This document shows, piece after piece, positions 28,666 to 37,500 of a stretch of 64,000 nucleotides of DNA; positions within the stretch are counted from its first letter, which is position 1, and the number at the start of each line of letters is the position of its first letter. The stretch covers positions 496,001 through 560,000 of the forward strand of contig NZ_JAHSTT010000003.1 of the NCBI RefSeq assembly GCF_019145205.1, read 5' to 3'. The notes below the pieces were generated by a model. It worked only from the letters and a program-made list of their open reading frames with translations, did not search any database and was not told the origin of the DNA. This stretch comes from Pseudomonas khavaziana. Its GTDB lineage: Bacteria; Pseudomonadota; Gammaproteobacteria; Pseudomonadales; Pseudomonadaceae. The position numbers were made by a program, and so were the translations under genes.

Positions 28666-29856
28666 GTGAGCAAGCACATTGTAATTGTCGGTGGCGGCGT
28701 TGGCGGCACGATGCTCGCCAACCAGTTGGTCACCAAGCTTTATTCGGAAATCCTGCGCGGCGAGGTATGCATTACCTTGCTGTCGAACTCGCCCGATCAT
28801 TTCTATAAGCCTGCATTCATGTACGTGGCCTTCAATCAGTTCTTCGACGAAGAGTTGAAGCGCCCCGAACGCTCATTGCTGCGCCCGGAAATCGACTTCC
28901 GGGTTGATGAGGTCACGCGCTTCGACTTTGCCGGCCAGCACCTGCATACCCGCAGTGGCAAGCGCTACGGCTACGATTTCCTGGTGATCGCCACCGGTTG
29001 CGTGCCTGCACCCGAACGTATCGAGGGCCTCAAGGAGGCGGGTGATCATTTCTACGATTACGCGGCAGCCCGGCGGTTGGCCGAGCGCCTGAATACGATT
29101 GAGCGGGGGCGGATTTTCATCAGCGTTTCTTTTCCAAAGACGCCAAACGTACCTCACCAATGCGGCATCGCCCCGGTGGAAACTACCCTGATGCTGGACG
29201 ACTTGCTGCGGCGTCGAGGTGTGCGCGACAAAGTTGAAATCATTTACACCTACCCCAGCGTCGCCCAGCTTTTGCGCAACTGCCTGTTCATGCAGCGTCC
29301 GGTCGGGGAGGCGCTGCCGGGTATTTTCGAGCAGAGGAATATCCGTTTCCAGCGCGACTTCACCTTGGGCAGGGTCGACGCCGAGCGCCGTATTGCCTAC
29401 TCCGAAGAGGGTGAGGAGCAGCCTTTCGATATCCTGATGGCGACCCCGCCGATTCGTGCCGTGGATGTGGTGCTCGAAAGCGGCGTCTCCCAGGCTGAAA
29501 ATGACGAAGGCTGGCTGCCGACTAATCATGAAACGCTGCAGGTCTATGGGTTGCAAGGGGTGTACGTCATCGGCGACACGGTCGACTTGCCCATCAGCAA
29601 GGCCGGAGGCGCCTGTCATAACCAGGCGCCGGTGATCGCCAATAACATCACCGCCGAGATTCGCCTGGGCGCTCCCAATTCGGTATACGAAGGGCGCGTG
29701 CAGGCGGTGGCGCAGATGGGGCTGAATGCCGGAATGCCGCTGTGGTACGACTACGCCCATGACGTTCTGCCAACTCCGCCGAGCAAGCTCGGCGGCCTGC
29801 TGCGCACCGGCTTCAATCGTGGCCTGTACTGGGCCGTGGCGCGCGGAATGCTTTGA
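28666..29856 (+). CDS. SQR-like NAD(P)/FAD-dependent oxidoreductase
   Basis: The 396-residue flavoprotein of the sulfide:quinone reductase/NDH-2 class has FAD motif VIVGGGVGGTMLANQL at the N-terminus, the ATG motif LVIATGCVP and the second FAD contact GVYVIGDTVDLP. Cysteines in ATGCVP, PHQCGIAP and GGACHNQAP lie near places where SQR enzymes have catalytic cysteines, but I cannot align them firmly. The GTG at 28666 has a GGGAGGGG ribosome-binding site. It is followed by a DUF1641 gene, a common partner of such flavoproteins, which suggests a sulfur-compound or quinone redox role. Confidence 0.8.
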   Translation: MSKHIVIVGGGVGGTMLANQLVTKLYSEILRGEVCITLLSNSPDHFYKPAFMYVAFNQFFDEELKRPERSLLRPEIDFRVDEVTRFDFAGQHLHTRSGKRYGYDFLVIATGCVPAPERIEGLKEAGDHFYDYAAARRLAERLNTIERGRIFISVSFPKTPNVPHQCGIAPVETTLMLDDLLRRRGVRDKVEIIYTYPSVAQLLRNCLFMQRPVGEALPGIFEQRNIRFQRDFTLGRVDAERRIAYSEEGEEQPFDILMATPPIRAVDVVLESGVSQAENDEGWLPTNHETLQVYGLQGVYVIGDTVDLPISKAGGACHNQAPVIANNITAEIRLGAPNSVYEGRVQAVAQMGLNAGMPLWYDYAHDVLPTPPSKLGGLLRTGFNRGLYWAVARGML

Positions 29857-29882
29857 TCTGACACACGGAGGTTCTAATCGTC

Positions 29883-30242
29883 ATGGATGTTGCTGATACG
29901 TTGCCCGGGCATAACGCCGGGCTTGTGGCGTTGCTTACCAAGCTACAACCGCTGCTGGACAGTGGCCGTATGGACAATGTTGTCGATGTGCTGGCGTTGG
30001 TGTCCGACCTGGTGGACATGCTCGATGGCGCCATGGTGGAGAAACTGGCGCTGCTGTTTGAACAGGCCACGGCTGTGTCCTGGAACGTCGGCAACGCGGC
30101 GCGCATGGCCACGGCGCAGACCCAGGCTGAAGAGACTCCGCCCAGCCTCTATGGCTTGCTGTCGTTGCTGCGTGAGCCGGACACCCGGCGCGGCGTGGCG
30201 CTGGCACTCAGGACATTGAACGTCCTCGGGCGACAATTGTGA
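29883..30242 (+). CDS. DUF1641 protein, partner of the SQR-like flavoprotein
   Basis: The 119-residue helical protein contains LLDSGRMDNVVDVLALVSDL and, near the C-terminus, GLLSLLREPDTRRGVALALR, the hallmark of DUF1641. In many bacteria this domain is encoded beside sulfide:quinone-reductase-like or formate-dehydrogenase-linked flavoproteins. It starts 26 bp after the flavoprotein gene and has a GGAGG site upstream, so the two form one unit. Its molecular role is unknown. Confidence 0.82.
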   Translation: MDVADTLPGHNAGLVALLTKLQPLLDSGRMDNVVDVLALVSDLVDMLDGAMVEKLALLFEQATAVSWNVGNAARMATAQTQAEETPPSLYGLLSLLREPDTRRGVALALRTLNVLGRQL

Positions 30243-30304
30243 GCTGATGCAGGCTAACTTGCCTGTCTGAGCCTTACGCCCTAACTGACCTAATGGATTA
30301 AGTC

Positions 30305-31129
30305 ATGATCAACAAACCCAAGCCGTCAACGGCAGGGCCTGCTACAACTCGGTGGGATCCACTGGCCTATCTTCAATTCGCCCGCCTGCGCGAGCGCCCG
30401 GTGCTGGAACTGTTGGACCGCATGACCTCCCTGCAGCCCCGGCGCATCTATGACCTGGGGTGCGGGACCGGCATCGCCACCCAACTGTTGGCCAAGCGTT
30501 GGCCCGAGGCAGAGTTGATCGGCATCGATAGCTCCTCGCAAATGCTCAGCGAGGCCAGCTACCTGCCGATCAAGGCGCTCTGGTACAGGTGCGATGTGCA
30601 GCATTGGCAGGCCGAGCAGCCTGCGGACCTGTTGTTCGCTGCCGCCGTGCTGCACTTTATCAATGGGCATGAAACCTTGTTGCCACGCTTGTTGGCGCAA
30701 CTGTGCCCCGGCGGTTGCCTGGCGGCTCACATGCCTGATTGGCGGGACGCGCCCTGGTACGCGTTGATGCTCGAAACCCTTGAACACGGTGGTCTGGATA
30801 ACGCACCACTGGGTACACCGCAGCTTCGGCAGTGCATGGCCGAGCGCCCGGTGCTGTCGCTGGAGCGCTATTACCGTTTGCTGGCGCCGTTGACCACCGG
30901 CCTGGATATCTGGGAGACCGAGCATCTACAGGTCGTCGAGGGCCAGTCGCCGATTTTTGACTGGGTCAAAGTCTCGGCACTGCGGCCTGTGCTGCTGGCA
31001 TTGAATGAGCAGGAGCGACGACGATTCCTGGAGCAATACCTGGCGCGAGTGCACCAGCGTTACCCGCCGGAGAGGGATGGGCATACGCTGTTTCCGTTCA
31101 AACGGATCTTCATTCTTGCGACGGCATAG
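30305..31129 (+). CDS. Class I SAM methyltransferase, trans-aconitate methyltransferase-like
   Basis: The 274-residue protein has the SAM-binding motif IYDLGCGTGIATQLLAKRWP, followed by ELIGIDSSSQML (motif II) and LLFAAAVLHFI (motif IV region). The opening WDPLAYLQFARLRERPVLEL is the N-terminal signature of Tam-type enzymes, which methylate trans-aconitate. It lies 62 bp after the DUF1641 gene and may be part of the same transcript. Trans-aconitate is the best guess for the substrate, but other carboxylates are possible. Confidence 0.78.
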   Translation: MINKPKPSTAGPATTRWDPLAYLQFARLRERPVLELLDRMTSLQPRRIYDLGCGTGIATQLLAKRWPEAELIGIDSSSQMLSEASYLPIKALWYRCDVQHWQAEQPADLLFAAAVLHFINGHETLLPRLLAQLCPGGCLAAHMPDWRDAPWYALMLETLEHGGLDNAPLGTPQLRQCMAERPVLSLERYYRLLAPLTTGLDIWETEHLQVVEGQSPIFDWVKVSALRPVLLALNEQERRRFLEQYLARVHQRYPPERDGHTLFPFKRIFILATA

Positions 31130-31192
31130 ACAACCCACACTTCGAAGGTGGGGAAGGGATCGTACGTCCTCAATGCCCGCATAGCTGGGCGG

Positions 31193-31236
31193 GACGGTTT
31201 AGCGAATGGCGTTATAAAAATGATCGCCAAACCGTC
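31193..31236. other. Long inverted repeat, possible transcript end
   Basis: GACGGTTTAGCGA and TCGCCAAACCGTC form a 13 bp stem with one mismatch around an 18 nt A/T-rich loop, 64 bp past the methyltransferase gene. There is no U run, so a factor-dependent end or a regulator site are both possible. Confidence 0.4.
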
Positions 31237-31326
31237 TAAGAAACTGTCAGCTTTCACAGGTTGCAGGCAGGACAGGAGCTTTTATCTTTTCTTGAGCGCC
31301 AATGAGAATTAAGGAAAATCATGGGG

Positions 31327-31359
31327 TTTTCCTGCTTTTCAATTAATTGAAAAGGAAAA
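31327..31359 (+). promoter_or_regulatory. AU-rich hairpin covering the cyclophilin ribosome-binding site
   Basis: The leader contains the perfect palindrome TTTTCAATTAATTGAAAA (31336-31353), extended by TTTTCC on the left and GGAAAA on the right with a 3 nt bulge. The right arm includes the purine-rich AAGGAAAAGG that must serve as the Shine-Dalgarno sequence for the ATG at 31369. Folding would hide it. The layout resembles an RNA thermometer or a translational switch; a DNA operator is the alternative. Confidence 0.4.
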
Positions 31360-31368
31360 GGTAAACCT

Positions 31369-31863
31369 ATGAGCAATCCACGAGTTTATTTCGACGTGAG
31401 TATCGACGGCGTTCCGGCTGGGCGAGTTGTCATGAATCTCTTCGCTGACGTTGTTCCGAAAACCGCTGAGAATTTCCGAGCCTTGTGCACGGGTGAGCAC
31501 GGGTTTGGGTACGCGGGGTCGAAGTTCCACCGGGTAATCCCAAATTTCATGCTTCAAGGTGGGGACTTTACCCGAGGCGATGGGTTCGGAGGAAAGTCGA
31601 TCTACGGTGAGAAATTCGCAGATGAAAATTTTACGTTGAACCACGACGGGCCAGGCCTGTTGTCCATGGCCAACGATGGCCCGAATACCAACCGTAGTCA
31701 GTTTTTTATCACCACCGTTGCGACTCCTCAACTTAACGGCAAGCATGTGGTGTTTGGCAAGGTCGTTGAAGGTATGGATGTGGTTAAGAAGATTGAGTCA
31801 TACGGTTCCCCTTCAGGGCGCACTAGCAGTGCCGTTGAAATCTCCCTTTGCGGTCAACTATGA
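31369..31863 (+). CDS. Eukaryote-like cyclophilin, peptidyl-prolyl isomerase
   Basis: The 164-residue protein is about the length of human cyclophilin A and follows its pattern closely: [64 protein letters not shown] and SQFFIT. The catalytic Arg and Phe ([15 protein letters not shown]) are intact. Usual bacterial PpiA/PpiB proteins lack the CTGE-GFGY loop, so this is the eukaryotic-type family. No signal peptide: cytoplasmic. GC is lower than in neighbours. It probably isomerises proline bonds during folding; transfer from a eukaryote or another bacterium is an inference. Confidence 0.9.
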   Translation: MSNPRVYFDVSIDGVPAGRVVMNLFADVVPKTAENFRALCTGEHGFGYAGSKFHRVIPNFMLQGGDFTRGDGFGGKSIYGEKFADENFTLNHDGPGLLSMANDGPNTNRSQFFITTVATPQLNGKHVVFGKVVEGMDVVKKIESYGSPSGRTSSAVEISLCGQL

Positions 31864-31949
31864 CAAGCAGGATTAGGCCGCTTGCGGACTCAACCTGCGT
31901 CCATTACGTCCATCGAAGCTACCCTGCGTTTCGGATGTACGCAGGCCAA

Positions 31950-31981
31950 AATGTGGGAGGGGCGGTGCCCCTCCCACATTT
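31950..31981. repeat. Single REP-like perfect hairpin
   Basis: A 14 bp perfect stem (AATGTGGGAGGGGC and its complement) with a 3 nt loop between the convergent cyclophilin and Hsp70 genes. It is a collapsed REPIN or a lone REP and could end transcripts from both sides. Confidence 0.75.
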
Positions 31982-32010
31982 GATCGCAGTGTTGGCGAGA
32001 TCGGAGCAGG

Positions 32011-33279
32011 TCAGTTGCCGTAGCGCTTGCTGGCCTCGATCGCCAAACCGCTGCCGATACTGCCGAAGATATTGCCTTCCACATGCCGCGCATTCGGCAG
32101 CATTGCCGAGATGCTGTGGCGCAGTGCCGGGATGCCGCTGGAACCACCGGTAAAGAACACCGTATCCACCTGGGCCACGTCAACCGAAGCATCGGTGAGC
32201 AACTGGGTCACGCTGTTGCGCACGCGTTCGAGCAGCCCGTCGATGGCGGATTCGAACAAGGTGCGACTCAGGTCCACGCTCAACCCCGGCTCGACCCGAT
32301 CCAGCAGCACATGGCGGCTGTCTTCGTGGGTCAGTTGGATCTTGGTTTCTTCAACTTCCATCGCCAGCCAGTGCCCGGCGCGCTGTTCGATCAGCTTGAA
32401 CAGGCGGTCGATGCCGCCGGTGTCTTCGATGTCGTAGCGCATGCTGCCCAGGGCCAGCTGGGATTTCTGTGAGTACACCGAGTTGATGGTGTGCCAGGTA
32501 GCCAGGTTCATGTGGTGGCTGGTGGGCATGTAGGCGCCGCTTTTCATGCGGCTGCCATAGCCGAACAGCGGCATCATGCCGGCCAGGGACAGTTGCTTGT
32601 CGAAGTCGGTGCCGCCGATGTGCACGCCGCCGGTGGCGAGGATGTCGCTCTGGCGGTTGTCGTTGTGTCGGCGGTCCGGGGACAGGCGCACCAGGGAGAA
32701 GTCTGACGTACCGCCGCCGATGTCGACGATCAGCACCAGCTCTTCTTTCTCGATGGTGGACTCGTAGTCGAACGCCGCCGCAATCGGTTCGTACTGGAAG
32801 GAAATGTCCTTGAAGCCGATCTTGCGCGCCACGTCCACCAGGGTGTTCTCGGCTTCCTGGTCGGCCATGGGGTCGTCATCGACGAAAAACACCGGGCGGC
32901 CCAGTACCACTTCCTCGAACTCACGACCGGCAGTAGCCTCGGCACGGCTCTTGAGCTGGCCGATAAACAGCGCCAGCAGGTCGGTAAACGGCATGGCCGT
33001 ACCCAATACGCTGGTGTCGTGCTTGATCAGCTTGGAACCCAGCAGGCTCTTGAGCGAGCGCATCAGCCGGCCTTCGTAGTTTTCCAGGTATTCATGCAGG
33101 GCCAGGCGGCCATACACCGGGCGACGCTCCTCGAAGTTGAAGAAGACCACCGACGGCAAGGTGATCTTGTCGTCCTCCAGCGCAATAAGCGTCTCCTCGC
33201 CGGGGCGGATCCAGCCGACGGTGGAGTTGGACGTGCCGAAGTCGATACCGCAGGCACGGGCTGGGGATGGGTTTTTCAT
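32011..33279 (-). CDS. yegD: Hsp70-family chaperone, YegD-like
   Basis: The 422-residue protein keeps the Hsp70 actin-like ATPase motifs: CGIDFGTSNSTVGWI (phosphate-1), LIVDIGGGTSDFSL (phosphate-2) and FFTGGSSGIPAL (adenosine). It lacks the C-terminal substrate-binding lid of DnaK, as in E. coli YegD. Substrate unknown. It is divergent from cbpA, 238 bp apart, which places an Hsp70 relative beside a J-protein. Confidence 0.88.
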   Translation of the reverse strand: MKNPSPARACGIDFGTSNSTVGWIRPGEETLIALEDDKITLPSVVFFNFEERRPVYGRLALHEYLENYEGRLMRSLKSLLGSKLIKHDTSVLGTAMPFTDLLALFIGQLKSRAEATAGREFEEVVLGRPVFFVDDDPMADQEAENTLVDVARKIGFKDISFQYEPIAAAFDYESTIEKEELVLIVDIGGGTSDFSLVRLSPDRRHNDNRQSDILATGGVHIGGTDFDKQLSLAGMMPLFGYGSRMKSGAYMPTSHHMNLATWHTINSVYSQKSQLALGSMRYDIEDTGGIDRLFKLIEQRAGHWLAMEVEETKIQLTHEDSRHVLLDRVEPGLSVDLSRTLFESAIDGLLERVRNSVTQLLTDASVDVAQVDTVFFTGGSSGIPALRHSISAMLPNARHVEGNIFGSIGSGLAIEASKRYGN

Positions 33280-33517
33280 GTCTATCGGGTTCCGGTTGAA
33301 AAACGGCCGCGCAGTGTATGTCAGTCGCAGGCGCTTGCGTAGGCCGACTATCCGTTAAATCACGCTTGAAAGTGCGGGATTTGCCCCCACATCTGGTGCA
33401 TACGGCTGATGCCGATAACACTTTGACGTACCCCCAGGCCACCACCCTCCACAGGTGCAAACCAGCGCACGTGGTGCCCCGGGCAGTGCGATCTCGATAA
33501 AGGATGGTGAACCGCCG

Positions 33518-34459
33518 ATGGATTTCAAAGATTACTACAAGATTCTGGGTGTAGAGCCGACGGCCGATGATAAGGAAATCAAGGCGGCCTATCGCAAGCT
33601 CGCACGCAAATATCACCCCGATGTCAGCAAGGAAAAAGACGCCGAATCGAAATTCAAGGACGCGTCCGAAGCCTATGAGGCGCTTAAAAGTGCCGACAAG
33701 CGCGCCGAGTACGATGAGCTGCGCAAATACGGCCAGCATGGCCAACCGTTCCAGGGGCCACCGGGCTGGCAGAGCCGTGGTGGGTTCGGCGGTGGCGGCG
33801 CGGGTACCGAGGACTTTTCCGATTTCTTCAGCTCGATCTTCGGTGGTCGTGGCGACGCTTTCGGTGGCGGCCAGCGCCGTCCTGCGGGGCGCAAGGGCCA
33901 GGACGTGGAGATGCAACTGACGGTGCACCTCGAGGAAACGCTGTCCACCGAGTCCAAGCAGATCAACTTCCAGGTGCCGCAATACGACGCCTCGGGCCGT
34001 CACGTCAGCAACACCACCAAGAGCCTGAACGTGAAGATCCCCGCCGGCGTAGCCGACGGCGAGCGCATCCGCCTCAAAGGGCAGGGCGCACCGGGCATCG
34101 GTGGCGGCGCCAACGGCGACCTGTACCTGATTATCAAGCTTGCGCCGCACCCCAGGTTTGAAGTGGATGGCGAAAACCTGATCATTAATTTGCCCCTGGC
34201 ACCCTGGGAGTTAGCGCTCGGCGCGGAAGTGGCGGTGCCGACCCTGACCGGCAAGATCAACCTCAAGGTGCCCGCCGGCAGTCAGAACGGCCAGCGCATG
34301 CGCGCCAAGGGCCACGGCTTGGCAAACAAGGCCGGGCAGCGCGGTTACCTGTTCGTGCAGCTCAAGGCGGTCATGCCCAAGACCAGCGACGAAGAGGTCA
34401 AGGCGTTGTGGCAAGCGCTGGCGCAAAAGGCCGCGTTCAACCCGCGCGAGCATTTTTGA
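33518..34459 (+). CDS. cbpA: DnaJ-like co-chaperone CbpA
   Basis: The 313-residue protein has an N-terminal J domain ([20 protein letters not shown]) with the HPD motif in [11 protein letters not shown], a Gly/Phe-rich linker ([10 protein letters not shown]) and two C-terminal substrate-binding domains. It lacks the zinc-finger region of DnaJ, so CbpA is the right subgroup. It stimulates DnaK ATPase and also binds curved DNA. The ATG at 33518 has an AAGGATGG site; a longer frame from 33455 adds only unrelated residues. Confidence 0.94.
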   Translation: MDFKDYYKILGVEPTADDKEIKAAYRKLARKYHPDVSKEKDAESKFKDASEAYEALKSADKRAEYDELRKYGQHGQPFQGPPGWQSRGGFGGGGAGTEDFSDFFSSIFGGRGDAFGGGQRRPAGRKGQDVEMQLTVHLEETLSTESKQINFQVPQYDASGRHVSNTTKSLNVKIPAGVADGERIRLKGQGAPGIGGGANGDLYLIIKLAPHPRFEVDGENLIINLPLAPWELALGAEVAVPTLTGKINLKVPAGSQNGQRMRAKGHGLANKAGQRGYLFVQLKAVMPKTSDEEVKALWQALAQKAAFNPREHF

Positions 34460-34540
34460 GCGGCGATAAATAGCTAGGGCTTGCCTGGCCGGGCGATTCG
34501 ATAGGTTGGTGTTTTCACAACCCGTCATGGATGGCCCGCT

Positions 34541-37500
34541 ATGTCAGAGCAACCCGTTACTCCCACCCCCGAAGGCACGTTCAACGTTGACCTTCGGGGC
34601 GTGCACTACGACTTCCTTAAAGACCGTGTGCCCGCCTGGTTCAATCAGGCTATCGCCCTGCGCCAGCAAGAACTCGCCAACCACGAACTGGAACTGCCCA
34701 GCTGGTACCTGAGTGCCACGGCCCAGCAAAAGGCCGACCTGGCCGACAGCCATAACCGTTACCGTGAAACTTTGAACCAGGTTGACGAGCACCTGGGCCA
34801 GATCGAGGACGTGTTGGCCTTTGCCGAGCAGCCGCTCAAGGACGCGATCAAGACCCGCTTCAAGTTGGAGCTGGATGTCCGGAACGTCTATTTCGCACGC
34901 AAGTACGGGTTCAAAAGTCGCGATGACTTGTACGGTGCCTTTGTTTTCGATCAACAAGGCGACCCGGCGCAGCGCTATGAATACCGCGGCGTTTCCCTGC
35001 TCGAGGCAGCCCTGGCCAACTTCGCGCCCGACGAAGAACAGGCCAGGGCCTGCGCCGATTGCCAGGTGATCACCACCTGGGGCGGCTTCGACAGCGACAT
35101 CGTCCCGACTCCCAGTGTGATCCAGGCGCATGCGCTGGCCATTCCTGCCCATGAGTTTGCCCAACTGTGCCGCAGCCTGGACCTGGGCAAACGGTATCAG
35201 CAACATATCCAAGACATCGTGCAACCCGCTGACGATACCCAGCGCAGCGCGCTTGAACGCCAGCTTGAAGAACATCAGCGCCAGCAATTGGCGTTGAGTG
35301 CCGAGGTGGCGGTGCAAACGCCGGGGTGGGGCGTCAGTGCCGATGCCTATCGCATGCTCAAGCAGGTCATTACCGACCCCGGCAGCGCCAGGCTTGACGG
35401 TAAACCGGTGACGTTTGCGGCGCTGAAGATCTTCGGCAGTGTGTTGGTCGGGCCCTTGCTGATCGGCCCTGAACGCAAAGACAGCGATCGGGTCGAGCGC
35501 CTGGTGGTGTTCATCCCCAACGACCCCCAGCAGCCGCTCAAGGAATATGCCTCCAGCGGCGAGTTCATGGCCGACCTCCGGACCCGCTTGCACAGCCTGT
35601 CCTACCGGCGTTTTTTCAGCCGTTTCGTGCCTCAGCGCGAACAGGGCGTGTTCTTTCAACAGTTCAACCGGCTGTACAAACCCGCCAACGGCAATGGCGC
35701 AGCCGGCGACTACCCATTGGCTGCCAAGCCGGCGCGTTTACCCCTGGATGAGCAGCTGATCGACACCCGCCTGTGGCAACCGTTGCGCGAAGCCCAGGTG
35801 CGCAAGATCCTTGCCGACGCCCGCGCCGTAGCCGTGCCCACCGGTGACGAGGATCGCCAGGCCCGCCTCGACCGGCTGGCCAGTTACTTCGATGCGGTGA
35901 TCAGCGCATTCAACCTCGCGGCCTTCGTAGTGCCGGGGCTGGGGCCGATCATGCTGGCGGTGGCGGTGCTGCAGATGTGTGCCGAGGCGTTTGAAGGGGT
36001 CGAGGCTTTCGAGCAAGGCGACCTGAAGACCATGTGGGCGCACTTAGCCAGTATCGCCCTTAATGCAACCTTGCTTAAGACCGGTGCCAAGGTTGTGCCC
36101 GAAATCAAGCTGGCGAGCGTGGTGGATAAACTCAAGCCAGTCACCCTCCCCGACGGTAAAGAACGGCTGTGGAACCCTGACTTGACGCCCTACAAGGTAC
36201 AGGTCGACTTACCCGCAGACGCCAAGCCGAACGCCCTGGGCCTCTATGCCCATAAAGGACAGAAGCTGTTGCCCCATGAAGGTGACCACTATCAAGTGCG
36301 CCAGGAACCCGATACCGGGCGATACCGCATCCAGCATCCCAGCCGCCCTGGTGCTTATGAACCGTTGCTGGAGCATAACCATGCCGGCGCCTGGAGTCAT
36401 GAAGTCGAGGAGCCCCTGACCTGGGACCAGCCGACCCTGATCCGGCGCCTGGGGCTGCCGCAGCGCGGGCTCGACGCGCCGACCCTGGAGCAGGCGCGCA
36501 TGGCCAGCGGCATCGAGGACGACACCCTGCGCCAGGCCTATGTCGAACACGGCCCGGTGCCTTTGTTGCTTGAAGACACCGTCCAGCACTTCAAGGCTCA
36601 CCAGGACCTGACCACCTTTGTCGAGCAGATGCGCAGCAGCGACCCGGCGCTTCACGCCCAGGCGGACCCGACACTGCAACTGCAGTTCATGCGGCGCAGT
36701 GGCATGTTGCCGGTCAATACCGTGCTGCGCGTGGTGAGCGACAGCGGTCGCGTGTTGTGGGAAGAACAAGCCTTTACCACCGCTTCCCGGCACGTGGTGG
36801 TGGTCACTGAAAACCAGTTGGCCCGTGGTGATTTGCTCAAGGAGGTGCTGCACAGCTTGCAAGGCCTCGACCCGAAGCTGATGACGATCCCCGGCACTGC
36901 CGAAGAGTCGTTGACGATGCGGGCCGCCAAGGTGCGCGAGTCGGTCGCCACTATCGTCGAGACGTTCAAGGGCTCGCTGGTCGAGGAACGCTACAAGGCG
37001 TTGAACGCCAGCGATGACCCTGACGTAGGACTGGTCCAGGGCACTTACCCCAAGCTGCCGGCGTCGATTGCCGCCGAGTTACTTGCCGGCCTGAACGATG
37101 AACAATTGCAGGCGTTTCGCAACAGCGGGATTCTGCCCGAAACGCAGCGCGAGCAGGCGCGTTGGTTCGAGCAGGAAACCCGTGTTTCGCGTGCCTATGA
37201 AGGCCTGCACCTGGACACCTTGACCGGCCTCGACAGCCAGCGCCTGGCCCTGCGTACCCTCGAAACCTTGCCCGGCTGGCGGCGCGGCACACGGGTCGAG
37301 CTGCGTCGATCCTCGGCCGAGGGCACCCTGCTCGATGCCATCGGTTCCCCGGACTCGAGCATTCGCAAGACCCTGGTGCTCAAGATCAACGGCGCCTTCG
37401 ATGCACCCATGCCCAGGGACTTCTACACCGCCGCTTGGGAGCAGTTGTCCAGTGTGGAGCGCCAGAACCTGGGCTTCACTGATGCCTTGCAAATGAAGGC

